A DNA stretch of 23,846 nt from Phil1 sp964600045 (lineage in GTDB: Bacteria; Bacillota; Clostridia; Christensenellales; CAG-138): contig CAZRHS010000023.1 of NCBI GenBank assembly GCA_964600045.1, forward strand, positions 1-23,846. Direction: 5' to 3'. How positions within the stretch are numbered: the stretch's first letter is position 1; each line of letters starts with the position of its first letter. Positions 14,478-22,285 of the stretch are shown here, one piece after another. Below the pieces are notes generated by a model. It saw only the letters and a list, made by a program, of their open reading frames with translations, had not been told where the DNA came from and ran no database searches. The translations under genes were made by a program, and so were the position numbers.

Positions 14478-14506
14478 ATTACGCGGAGCGTGAAAACGCT
14501 CGTAAT
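14478..14506 (+). other. Inverted repeat at the predicted transcription start
   Basis: ATTACG (14478-14483) pairs with CGTAAT (14501-14506), and AGCGT (14487-14491) with ACGCT (14496-14500), around a GAAA loop, with a three-base CGG bulge on the 5' side. The lower arm lies upstream of the predicted start of transcription, so this may be an operator rather than an RNA structure. It matches no riboswitch I know. Confidence 0.5.
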
Positions 14507-14533
14507 TAACTGAAGAAAAGGGCTGCATCTGAA

Positions 14534-15070
14534 ATGAAGAATGAAAAGCTTTATAAAATAATCGTTTCGGCGATGATGGCCGCGCTTGCCTGCGTTGCCA
14601 CCATGATAATACGTATCCCTTCGCCTATGCAGGGTTATGTCAATCTGGGGGACGCGGTTGTGCTTATGTGCGGCTGGATACTTGGCCCGGTTTACGGAGT
14701 TGCCGCGGCAGGTATAGGCAGCATGCTGGCGGATATATTGGCCGCCTATCCGCAATACGCTCCGGGAACGCTTATAATAAAGGCGGTTGTCGCGCTTATA
14801 GCGTACGCACTGTTTAAGCTTTTAAGGCGCAAAAAGGGGCAGGGCACCGGACGGCTTATACTGGCGCTTGTGATAAGCGGCATTGTCGCGGAAATTGTTA
14901 TGGCGCTGCTCTATTTTGTGTATGCCGCTTGGCTTTTGGGCAGCGGTTGGGGTGCCGCGGCAAGCATACCGGGCAACCTTGCGCAGGGGCTTGTGGGCAT
15001 AGTTGTGGGCACTGCGCTTTATGTTGTTATAAGCAAAAGCAAGGCGCTGCCGCATCTTTTCGACGAATAA
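14534..15070 (+). CDS. ECF transporter S component
   Basis: Substrate-binding membrane subunit of an energy-coupling-factor vitamin transporter; it works with shared EcfA/EcfA'/EcfT subunits that are not encoded here. The 178-residue protein has about five to six membrane helices. The motif GYVNLGDAVVLMCGWILGP (about 35-53) is typical of the riboflavin-transporter-like S-component superfamily, which also includes pyridoxine and hydroxymethylpyrimidine transporters; the substrate cannot be told. The next feature GSMLADIL (about 63-70) and the basic loop LLRRKKG fit the family. An AAAAGGG site lies 11 bases before the ATG. It is a single gene with its own promoter and terminator. Confidence 0.9.
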   Translation: MKNEKLYKIIVSAMMAALACVATMIIRIPSPMQGYVNLGDAVVLMCGWILGPVYGVAAAGIGSMLADILAAYPQYAPGTLIIKAVVALIAYALFKLLRRKKGQGTGRLILALVISGIVAEIVMALLYFVYAAWLLGSGWGAAASIPGNLAQGLVGIVVGTALYVVISKSKALPHLFDE

Positions 15071-15082
15071 AAACGAATAATC

Positions 15083-15112
15083 AAAAGGAGCCTGCTGTGA
15101 GGCTCCTTTTTT
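15083..15112. terminator. Bidirectional terminator between the ECF S gene and prfB
   Basis: AAAAGGAGCC (15083-15092) and GGCTCCTTTT (15101-15110) form a 10-bp stem with an 8-base loop. Plus-strand T tract is six long; the minus strand has four T residues. It lies between the convergent stop codons. Confidence 0.9.
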
Positions 15113-15123
15113 AGTGCTATTTA

Positions 15124-16225
15124 TCAGGATTTTGCAAGGTAGGCGTTTATAAAGTTTTCTATATCGCCATCCATAACGGCCTGAATGTTGCCGTTTTCCT
15201 CGCCCGTGCGGTGGTCCTTAACAAGCGTGTAGGGCTGGAATACATAGGAGCGGATCTGGCTGCCCCATTCTATGCGCTTCATTTCGCCCTTTATTTCGCT
15301 CATCTGTGCCATGCGCTCCTGCTCGGCCAGTTCCATCAGCTTGCCCTTCAGTATGCGCATTGCCATTTCCTTATTCTGCAGCTGGCTGCGCTCGTTCTGG
15401 CACTGCACAACTATTCCCGTGGGAATATGGGTTATGCGGATAGCGGAGCTGACCTTGTTAACGTTCTGTCCGCCCGCGCCGCCGGAACGGTATGTATCTA
15501 TGCGCAGGTCGTCCATATCTATTTCAACGTCGTTCGTATCGTCGTCAAATATAGGCGTAACGTCAAGGGAAGCAAAGCTTGTGTGCCTTCTGCCCGATGA
15601 ATCAAACGGGGAAATTCTTACCAGGCGATGAACGCCCTTTTCGGCCTTAAGATAGCCGTAGGCATTGTCGCCGTCCACTTCGAAAGTAACGCTCTTTATG
15701 CCGGCCTCTTCGCCGTCAAGATAGTCTATTACCTTAACGCTGTAGCCCTTCTTTTCGCAGTAGCGGGTATACATGCGGTAAAGCAAACTTACCCAGTCCT
15801 GCGCCTCGGTTCCGCCGGCACCCGCGTGCAGACTCAATACGGCATTGTAACTGTCGTACGGTCCCTTAAGCAGGGCTTCAAGCTTAAGAGCCTCTATGTC
15901 TTTTTCAAGCGATACAAACTCGCTTTGCACCTCCGGCACAAGGCTTTCGTCGTTTTCCTCGTCCGCCATGTCCATCAGCACCTCAAGGTCCTCGCAGCGG
16001 CTCATAAGATGATTATACTTATCAAGCTTTGCGCTTATGCCTTTCATGCGGCGGTTTACCTTGTTAGCGTTTTCAACGTCGTTCCAGAAGCCTTCTTTGC
16101 CCATTTCGGCCTCCAGCTCGGCTTTTTCCTTGCTTAATGAAGCAAGGTCAAAGAGAGCCACCTGCCTCTTTCAGCGTTTCAACCGCCGCGGCAAGCTGCT
16201 GCCGGGTTTCATCCAGTTGGATCAC
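15124..16225 (-). CDS. prfB: Peptide chain release factor 2, with programmed +1 frameshift
   Basis: Class I release factor that recognises UGA and UAA and triggers peptide release. Two reading frames form it: a 25-codon leader frame from GTG at 16225 ending at an in-frame TGA (16148-16150, codon 26), then the +1 frame from GAC at 16149. Joined, they give 366 residues, the usual RF2 length, reading GGSLDLASLSKEKAEL across the junction. The release motif GGQ is in SGGAGGQNVNKVSSAIRITH, and the codon-reading tripeptide SPF in VRISPFDSSGRR marks RF2 rather than RF1. The leader start is the only one after an upstream in-frame TGA, with AGAAGGA about 11 bases before. It lies 48 bases after secA, the common secA-prfB pair. 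Gene callers will truncate it at about 16161. Confidence 0.95.
16147..16165 (-). promoter_or_regulatory. RF2 programmed frameshift site
   Basis: On the minus strand AGGTGG stands four bases before CTT TGA C (CTT 16151-16153, TGA 16148-16150). This is the standard RF2 autoregulatory slip: when RF2 is scarce the ribosome pauses at TGA, the P-site tRNA slips from CTT to TTT, and translation goes on at GAC. The upstream purine-rich element acts like an internal Shine-Dalgarno sequence. Confidence 0.93.
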
Positions 16226-16273
16226 TGCTAATCACATCCTTCTTTTTGTGTTTTTTATATTTACCGCGAAAAA

Positions 16274-19003
16274 TCAGTTTCTTCCGCAGCAATTTTTGTA
16301 TTTCAGTCCGCTGCCGCAGGGGCAGGGATCGTTGCGGCCGGGCTTTTTGTCCGTGCGCTTGGGTTGGGGCTTGTTGTCGCCGGAAACCTCAACGGGTTTG
16401 GCAATCTGCTCGCGCTGCTGCGGGGCAAGGCGAACCGTAACGTGGAACAGGTTCCTAACGGTTTGCTCGCGTATGCCAAGCACCATTTCGTCAAACATAT
16501 CAAAGCCCATGTTGCGGTAGGCAACAACCGGGTCCTTCTGGCCCAATGCCTGCAGGCCTATGCCCTGCCTAAGCTGGTCCATAGCGTCTATATGGTCCAT
16601 CCAGTGCGAATCAACGGCCTTAAGCAGTACCACGCGCTCAACCTCGCGCATGTCTATGCCGGCGCCGGATATTTCGGCTTCCTTCTTGGCGTAAAGCGCA
16701 TCCACAAGAGAGGTTGTTTTCTCCTCAAGCTCCTTGCGGGATGTTATGCCGTGCAGCTGGCCGGTAAAGTCCGCGCCAAGCAGCTGACTAAGCTCGCTGT
16801 AAAGCGCCATCATGTCCCATTCGCCGCTTGAAACGCTCGCGCTTGCGCACTGGTCAAGCTTTGCGGTAACGCTTTCGTTCACCATTTCCATTATGGAATC
16901 GTGAATATCTTCGCCCATAAGTACGCGGCGGCGCTGAGAATAGATTATCTCGCGCATCTTGTTCATAACGTCGTCGTACTGAAGAACGTTCTTCCTTATT
17001 TCAAAGTTATGCGTTTCAACGCGCTTCTGCGCGCTTTCAATTTGCTTTGAAAGCAGCTTCATATCCAAAGGCATATCGTCCTCGGGGGATATGCGCTGCA
17101 TCATAAGCTTTATGCGTTCGCCGCCGAAGCGCTGCATAAGCTCATCCTCAAGCGAAACATAGAAGCGCGTGGAGCCGGGGTCTCCCTGGCGGCCGGCGCG
17201 TCCGCGAAGCTGATTGTCTATGCGGCGGGACTCATGCCTTTCCGTACCTATAATGTGAAGACCGCCAACGGCCACAACGGCATCGTGCTGCTTGTCGGTA
17301 TCCTTTTTAATTCTGTTATAAGCCTCGTTATACTCGGCGCGGGCTTCGATTATGCTGTCGTCATCCGTTTCCTCGTGCCCGGTCGCGGCCTCTATAAGCA
17401 GCTCGTCCATGCCGTTTTGCCTAAGCTCACGCTTGGCCAAAAACTCCGGGTTGCCGCCAAGCAGTATGTCCGTGCCTCGGCCGGCCATGTTGGTGGCTAT
17501 TGTAACGCAGCCGAGACTGCCTGCCTGGGCCACTATCTCCGCCTCTTTGGCGTGCAGCTTGGCGTTTAATACCTGGTGCTTTATGCCGCGGCGGGTAAGC
17601 ATGTCGCTTAGCATTTCGCTCTTCTCAACCGATATGGTGCCCACAAGTATGGGCTGACCCGTGGCGTGCACCTTAACTATTTCGTCAACAACCGCGTTGA
17701 ACTTGCCGCGCTCGGTGCCGTATATAACGTCGTTGTTGTCAACGCGCATAAGCGGCTTATTGGTGGGTATTTCCATAACGTCCAATGAGTATATGGACTG
17801 GAATTCCGCTTCTTCGGTTTTAGCCGTACCGGTCATACCGGCAAGCTTATGATACATTCTGAAGTAGTTCTGGAACGTAATTGTCGCAAGGGTTTTGTTT
17901 TCCCGCTCAACCTTAACGTGTTCCTTTGCTTCAAGTGCCTGATGCAGTCCGTCGCTGTATCGCCTGCCTATCATAAGGCGGCCGGTAAACTCGTCAACTA
18001 TAAGCACCTGGCCGTTCTGCACAACGTAGTCCTTATCCCTTGTGAATAGGGCGTGCGCCTTAAGGGCCTGTATAATATGGTGGTTTATTTCGGTATTTGC
18101 CGCGTCGGATATATCGTCTATGCCGAAGAACGCTTCCGCCTTGCGCTGACCCTGCTGGGTAAGGGCAACGGTGCGCGCCTTTATGTCGCACATATAGTCG
18201 CCGCTTTCCTGCTGAGTTTCGCCCAGTATGGCATCGGCCTTGGAAAGCTTTTCAACGTTTTCGCCGCGAACAAGCCTGGTTACAAAGCGATCTGCCTTGG
18301 CGTACATATCGGTGGACTTTTCGCCTGTGCCGGATATGATAAGCGGTGTACGCGCCTCGTCGATAAGTATGGAGTCAACCTCGTCAACTATGGCGTAGTT
18401 AAGCTCACGCTGCACCATCTGCTCACGGTAAACCACCATGTTGTCCCTAAGGTAGTCAAAGCCAAACTCGTTATTCGTGCCGTATGTAATGTCGCAATTA
18501 TAGGCCTTGCGGCGCTCGTCGTTTGAAAGCTCGTGCACAACGCAGCCCACGCTCAGCCCAAGGAAACGGTAAATCTTGCCCATCCATGCGGCGTCTCGCT
18601 TGGCAAGATAGTCGTTAACGGTAACTATATGCACGCCGTGCCCGCTTAACGCGTTAAGGTACGCCGGCAGGGTTTCCGTAATGGTTTTGCCCTCGCCCGT
18701 TTTCATCTCGGCAATGTTGCCGCGGTGCAGCACTATGCCGCCGTAAAGCTGAACGTCGAAATGGCGCTGGCCAATCGTGCGCGTGGCCGCTTCCCTTACA
18801 ACGGCGAACGCTTCGGGCAGTATATCGTCTTCCTTTTCGCCGTTTGCCAGGCGGGATTTGAATTCGTCCGTTTTCGCGCGCAGCTCCGCATCGCTAAGCG
18901 CGTGCATTTCCGGTTCAAGGTCGTTTATTTTCTTTACCAATGGCGCAAGCTTTTTCAGCTTGGCCTCGCTGGTGTTGCCCAGCAGTTTATCCATAAAACC
19001 CAT
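16274..19003 (-). CDS. secA: Preprotein translocase ATPase SecA
   Basis: Motor ATPase that drives unfolded preproteins through the SecYEG channel at the membrane. The 909-residue protein shows the Walker A MKTGEGKT (about 100-107), DEVDSILIDEARTP (about 207-220) with Walker B, the VGTISVEKSE and GRAGRQGDPGS helicase motifs of the second nucleotide-binding fold, the helical wing and scaffold regions, and a C-terminal SEC-C zinc site with the CPCGSG and CCGRN cysteines. The frame stays open to 19063, but the ATG at 19003 is chosen because AAAGG lies 8 bases before it and its product starts in the normal SecA place. prfB follows after 48 bases. Confidence 0.97.
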   Translation of the reverse strand: MGFMDKLLGNTSEAKLKKLAPLVKKINDLEPEMHALSDAELRAKTDEFKSRLANGEKEDDILPEAFAVVREAATRTIGQRHFDVQLYGGIVLHRGNIAEMKTGEGKTITETLPAYLNALSGHGVHIVTVNDYLAKRDAAWMGKIYRFLGLSVGCVVHELSNDERRKAYNCDITYGTNNEFGFDYLRDNMVVYREQMVQRELNYAIVDEVDSILIDEARTPLIISGTGEKSTDMYAKADRFVTRLVRGENVEKLSKADAILGETQQESGDYMCDIKARTVALTQQGQRKAEAFFGIDDISDAANTEINHHIIQALKAHALFTRDKDYVVQNGQVLIVDEFTGRLMIGRRYSDGLHQALEAKEHVKVERENKTLATITFQNYFRMYHKLAGMTGTAKTEEAEFQSIYSLDVMEIPTNKPLMRVDNNDVIYGTERGKFNAVVDEIVKVHATGQPILVGTISVEKSEMLSDMLTRRGIKHQVLNAKLHAKEAEIVAQAGSLGCVTIATNMAGRGTDILLGGNPEFLAKRELRQNGMDELLIEAATGHEETDDDSIIEARAEYNEAYNRIKKDTDKQHDAVVAVGGLHIIGTERHESRRIDNQLRGRAGRQGDPGSTRFYVSLEDELMQRFGGERIKLMMQRISPEDDMPLDMKLLSKQIESAQKRVETHNFEIRKNVLQYDDVMNKMREIIYSQRRRVLMGEDIHDSIMEMVNESVTAKLDQCASASVSSGEWDMMALYSELSQLLGADFTGQLHGITSRKELEEKTTSLVDALYAKKEAEISGAGIDMREVERVVLLKAVDSHWMDHIDAMDQLRQGIGLQALGQKDPVVAYRNMGFDMFDEMVLGIREQTVRNLFHVTVRLAPQQREQIAKPVEVSGDNKPQPKRTDKKPGRNDPCPCGSGLKYKNCCGRN

Positions 19004-19033
19004 GGTTGTCGCCTTTCTTGCGTAATCCATATT

Positions 19034-19063
19034 ATTGTAGCATGAAACAAGGCCTTTTGGCAA
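19034..19063 (-). promoter_or_regulatory. Predicted promoter of secA-prfB
   Basis: On the minus strand TTGCCA (plus 19058-19063) and TACAAT (plus 19034-19039) are 18 bases apart, with TGC directly before the -10 box (extended -10). It lies 31 bases before the secA ATG. Confidence 0.65.
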
Positions 19064-19129
19064 TCAACCGGCCATATATTGACAAATTTAACAACATTTA
19101 CACAAATGCGATAAACGTGGCTCTTTTTA

Positions 19130-19138
19130 TGCTATACT
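19130..19138 (+). promoter_or_regulatory. Extended -10 promoter immediately before the EamA gene
   Basis: TGC followed by TATACT (19133-19138) forms an extended -10 element with no good -35 box. The start of transcription, about seven bases after TATACT, would fall on or next to the ATG at 19145, implying a leaderless or nearly leaderless mRNA. Confidence 0.55.
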
Positions 19139-19144
19139 GTAGCC

Positions 19145-20071
19145 ATGAAGAAGATTGCATCAAAAAATGAAATGCTCGGCATGCTTTCAACGCTTGCCGC
19201 AAGCCTGCTTTTCGGTTTCAGCTTCCTTTTCACCAAGGGGGCGGTGGACCGCGTTTCCGCGTTCACGCTTTTAAGCTGGCGCTTTGTAACCGCGCTTATA
19301 GTTATGAGCATATTGGCTCTTTGCGGCGTGATGAAGCTTAATTTTAAGGGCAAGCGGTTCGGCACCGTGCTTGCCATGGCCGTGTTTCAGCCGATTGTTT
19401 ATTTTATAGGCGAAAGCGTGGGCATGAAGCTTACAACCGCAAGCGAAAGCGGCACGATAATCGCCGTAATTCCCATATTCGTGCTTATATTCAGCGCCGT
19501 TGTATTAAAAGAAAAACCCACAAGGCTTCAGGTAATAGGCATTGTGCTTAGCATAGCGGGCGTAATATGCATAGCCCTTGTAAAGGGCTTTACCGCTTCG
19601 CTTAATCCGCTTGGCTACGCAATGCTTTTCGTTGCCGTTATAGGAGACGTTGGCTACGCAATAGCCGCGCGCAAGGCGGAGGAATTTTCAAGCTTTGAAA
19701 AAACATACATAATGGCCGTTGTGGGTGCGGTTGTGTTTACGCTGTGCGCCCTTGTTGAGCATATAAAAGGCGGCACGCTTACTGAATATATAACGTTGCC
19801 CTTTAACGATTCCCAGTTCCTTATAGCCGTACTTTATCTGGCGCTCGGCTGCCAGGTGGCCGCGTTTATGATGCATACATACGGCATTTCGCAAATAGGC
19901 GCTAACCGCACAAGCTCGTTTTCCGGCATTACAACGCTTACAAGCGTAATTTCCGGCGTGCTTATACTGGGCGATCCCTTCAGCCTGCTTCAGGGCATTG
20001 CCACGGCGCTTATTCTTATAGGCACTACCATGGCGAACACAACCTCAAATGCGGCGGAGGAGGCAAAATGA
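19145..20071 (+). CDS. EamA/DMT-family transporter
   Basis: Inner-membrane exporter of the drug/metabolite transporter superfamily; substrate unknown, often amino acids or other metabolites. The 308-residue protein has about ten membrane helices in two EamA repeats (roughly 12-142 and 152-300). Family-typical segments include LLFGFSFLFTKGAVDRVSAF near the start, ESGTIIAVIPIFVLIFSAVV closing the first repeat, and ANRTSSFSGITTLTSVISGV in the second. No ribosome binding site precedes the ATG at 19145, only six bases after a -10 box. A downstream ATG at 19172 has no better site. The stop overlaps the start of the next gene by four bases (ATGA), so the two are co-translated. Confidence 0.93.
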   Translation: MKKIASKNEMLGMLSTLAASLLFGFSFLFTKGAVDRVSAFTLLSWRFVTALIVMSILALCGVMKLNFKGKRFGTVLAMAVFQPIVYFIGESVGMKLTTASESGTIIAVIPIFVLIFSAVVLKEKPTRLQVIGIVLSIAGVICIALVKGFTASLNPLGYAMLFVAVIGDVGYAIAARKAEEFSSFEKTYIMAVVGAVVFTLCALVEHIKGGTLTEYITLPFNDSQFLIAVLYLALGCQVAAFMMHTYGISQIGANRTSSFSGITTLTSVISGVLILGDPFSLLQGIATALILIGTTMANTTSNAAEEAK

Positions 20072-20823
20072 AGGCGCTCAGAATTGCCATGATCGTAATT
20101 GGCATACTCGGCATTGCCGATACGGCCGTTTTCTCAATATGGTCAAACCTTAATCTGGGTATAATACTGCCTGCGATACTCGGCGCACCTCTTCTTATAG
20201 CGGGCATATTCTTTGATCGATTAAGAGCGCTTACCGAAAACGCGCCTTGGCTAAGATACGCATTTTTCGGCGCGTACGCGGCGGTTTTCCTGTTTATGAT
20301 AATTATCGGCGGCATGATATTCACATCCGCGCATGAAGAGCCGGAGGACGGGGCGGATGCGCTTATAGTTCTGGGCTGCGCGGTGCATGGAAACAGGGTT
20401 TCGTTAACATTAAGCTACAGGCTGGACAGGGCCATAGAATATCTTAACGAAAACCCGAACACGATAGCCATAGTGTCCGGCGGCAAGGGGCAGGGCGAAA
20501 GCGTAAGCGAGGCCGAGGCCATGCGTAAATACATGGTGCAAAAGGGCATCGCGGCCGAGCGAATAATAGAGGAGGATAAATCCGAAAGCACGGAGGAGAA
20601 CTTTAGGTTTTCAAATGAGATAATAAATTCTCTTTTCCCGAACGGCGCCAAAATAGCCTTTGTCACAACCAATTTTCATGTTCTCCGGGCGGAGCTTGTG
20701 GCTAAAAAGCAGGGCATAGAGGCGGATGGCTTCGGCGCGAAGGATGTTTGGTACACGGCCATGAATAATTATATGCGCGAATCGATTGCGCTCGCGTATT
20801 ATAAGCTGACGGGTAAAATATAA
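20068..20823 (+). CDS. YdcF/ElyC-like DUF218 membrane protein
   Basis: Three N-terminal membrane helices (about 5-23, 28-48 and 64-85) anchor a DUF218 domain (about 98-235), as in the YdcF, SanA and ElyC proteins linked to cell-envelope maintenance; the precise activity is not established. Family motifs are DALIVLGCAVHGNR (97-110), SYRLDRAIEYL, IVSGGKGQGE (135-144), SEAEAM (147-152), DKSESTEENF (170-179) and TTNFHVLRAE (200-209). The ATG overlaps the stop of the EamA gene and is preceded by a GGAGG inside that gene. The pairing with an exporter may be merely operonic. Confidence 0.9.
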   Translation: MKALRIAMIVIGILGIADTAVFSIWSNLNLGIILPAILGAPLLIAGIFFDRLRALTENAPWLRYAFFGAYAAVFLFMIIIGGMIFTSAHEEPEDGADALIVLGCAVHGNRVSLTLSYRLDRAIEYLNENPNTIAIVSGGKGQGESVSEAEAMRKYMVQKGIAAERIIEEDKSESTEENFRFSNEIINSLFPNGAKIAFVTTNFHVLRAELVAKKQGIEADGFGAKDVWYTAMNNYMRESIALAYYKLTGKI

Positions 20824-20827
20824 AAAT

Positions 20828-20854
20828 AAGGCGCGGGAGCTGTTCCCACGCCTT
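20828..20854. terminator. Terminator between the YdcF-like and glycosyltransferase genes
   Basis: AAGGCGCGGGA (20828-20838) and TCCCACGCCTT (20844-20854) form an 11-bp stem. On the minus strand the central mismatch becomes a T-G wobble and the stem is followed by ATTTTTAT, so it mainly ends the glycosyltransferase transcript; on the plus strand the T tract is poor. Confidence 0.8.
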
Positions 20855-20868
20855 AAATATTATTTGGA

Positions 20869-22110
20869 TTATTGCTTCAGGCCAAAGTAAGAGGCTAGCT
20901 TTTCTCTGCGCTCCTGAAGCTTTTCTTTTATGCGCGCGTGGCGTTCGGCCATTTCGGCCTCTCCGCTGCGGGCGGCAAGCGCGGCATAGCGGTCGTGCGC
21001 GCTGGCTATAACCTTGTCCCAGTCGTGGGGGATGGTGTCGTGCGCGGCCTGACCCATGCGCGTAAGGGCATCGGTATCGTGCATATATTTAAGCAGCAGT
21101 TCGCCCAGCTTTTCGCCGTCGTCCGGGCATATAAGTCCGTTTTGCCCATGCACTATCGGTTCCGCGGGCGCGGAGCCTTCTATCGCAACGCCGGGGGTGT
21201 ACATGGCTGCCGCCTCGCGTATAACAAGCGAAAACGTATCGTACTGCGAAGGGAACGTGAAAAGCGTAGCCGCCTGATAAAGCCCGTCAAGCAGATGGGT
21301 ATCCATAATATGGCCCGTGAAAACAAGCGTGTCATATACGTTCATTTCCTTCGCTTTCGCTTTAATGGCGTCCTCGTCCGGGCCCTGACCCGCAAGCACC
21401 ACGCTGAAGCGCTCTCCGCGCGCCTTAAGATACGCCGCCGCCTCAAGCAGGCGAAGTATTCCCTTTTTCCAGTTTATCTGGCCTACAAACAGGAATACCG
21501 GGTTGCTTTCGTCAATATGAAAATGCTCTATCGCGGCCTGCCTGTCCTCCGGCTTTACCGGGCGCATTTCCGTGCCGTTTTCCATTATTATGATTTTCCC
21601 GGTGTAGCCGTAATCGCGCAGCACGTCGGCGGAGGACTTGCTTACCGTCCAAACCTCGTCGCAGCGATCATAAAAATCAACAACGAATTTAACGCCTATG
21701 TTCGCCAGCAGCTCCGCATGGGTCGCCTTGTAAAAATCATCATAATATTTTGAATGGAATGTGCCCACAAGCGGCAGATTGTACTTGGAGCAGATTCTAA
21801 GCGCCTCCTGACCCGCGAAAAACGGCGTGTGCGCATGGCAAACATCAAGCTGAATCATATCCATGCGGTCCATATAGTGCTTATCAAGCACCGCAAGGCC
21901 TGCCCTGTACTGCGGGGTGCCTATAACGGGGCTTGCCGTGTAATCAATAAGCTCAAAGGGGTAGCCCCCGCGGTATCCGGTATCGTTCTGCGGCGCTATA
22001 ACGTAGCACTCGTCACCGGTTTTCGCAAGGCCGTTGGCATAGCTGTAAACCACGCGGCCAACGCCGTCAACTATCGGAAGAAAGCTTTCGCTGAATTGTC
22101 CTATTCGCAT
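20869..22110 (-). CDS. GT4-family glycosyltransferase, probably acting on membrane lipid
   Basis: Retaining GT-B glycosyltransferase of family 4. The 413-residue protein has the N-terminal acceptor domain (DGVGRVVYSYANGL, about 15-28; HAHTPFFAG, 92-100; GTFHSKYYDDF, 116-126) and the C-terminal nucleotide-sugar domain (VGQINWKKG about 209-217, AGQGPDED, and the donor-site region SQYDTFSLVIREA). The HAHTPF and TFHSKYY segments resemble bacterial diacylglycerol glucosyltransferases, so a glycolipid role is a reasonable guess. The usual E-x7-E motif reads D291-x7-E299. A basic amphipathic helix at the end (about 388-413) could bind the membrane. AGGAG lies 8 bases before the ATG. It is a single gene. 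Confidence 0.9.
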   Translation of the reverse strand: MRIGQFSESFLPIVDGVGRVVYSYANGLAKTGDECYVIAPQNDTGYRGGYPFELIDYTASPVIGTPQYRAGLAVLDKHYMDRMDMIQLDVCHAHTPFFAGQEALRICSKYNLPLVGTFHSKYYDDFYKATHAELLANIGVKFVVDFYDRCDEVWTVSKSSADVLRDYGYTGKIIIMENGTEMRPVKPEDRQAAIEHFHIDESNPVFLFVGQINWKKGILRLLEAAAYLKARGERFSVVLAGQGPDEDAIKAKAKEMNVYDTLVFTGHIMDTHLLDGLYQAATLFTFPSQYDTFSLVIREAAAMYTPGVAIEGSAPAEPIVHGQNGLICPDDGEKLGELLLKYMHDTDALTRMGQAAHDTIPHDWDKVIASAHDRYAALAARSGEAEMAERHARIKEKLQERREKLASYFGLKQ

Positions 22111-22143
22111 AGCATATACTCCTATTAAAGTATGTTATGACTA

Positions 22144-22172
22144 ATTATAGCCAAACGCGCGGCCCCTATCAA
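22144..22172 (-). promoter_or_regulatory. Promoter of the glycosyltransferase gene
   Basis: On the minus strand TTGATA (plus 22167-22172) and a perfect TATAAT (plus 22144-22149) have exact 17-base spacing, 34 bases before the ATG. Confidence 0.8.
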
Positions 22173-22234
22173 GCAAAGCCGACGTGTTTCAAGCTTTATT
22201 TACAGTTTATACAAAATTTATATCGGCCGTACAT

Positions 22235-22270
22235 AAAAAACGGGACCGCCGCGATCGGCGGCAGCCCCGT
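22235..22270 (-). terminator. Terminator after the M18 aminopeptidase gene
   Basis: On the minus strand ACGGG pairs with CCCGT (plus arms 22266-22270 and 22240-22244) and encloses an inner GC-rich hairpin (GCCGCC/GGCGG). Six T residues follow (plus-strand A tract 22235-22240). Confidence 0.82.
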
Positions 22271-22285
22271 CATAAAAGCCGTAAA

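Noticed and set aside
14143..14509. Several open frames of 60-90 codons on both strands between 13976 and 14533
   Set aside because: They lie over the RNase P RNA, have no ribosome binding sites and encode Arg/Pro-rich sequence without family motifs; the RNA explains the region.
14478..14533. Possible folate, thiamine or preQ1 riboswitch before the ECF S component
   Set aside because: The leader of about 50 bases lacks the conserved blocks of TPP, THF or preQ1 aptamers; only a simple dyad is present.
20938..21753. 271-codon plus-strand open frame opposite the glycosyltransferase gene
   Set aside because: The minus-strand gene has clear family motifs, a ribosome binding site and a promoter; the plus-strand product is low-complexity Arg/Val/Tyr-rich and resembles no family.
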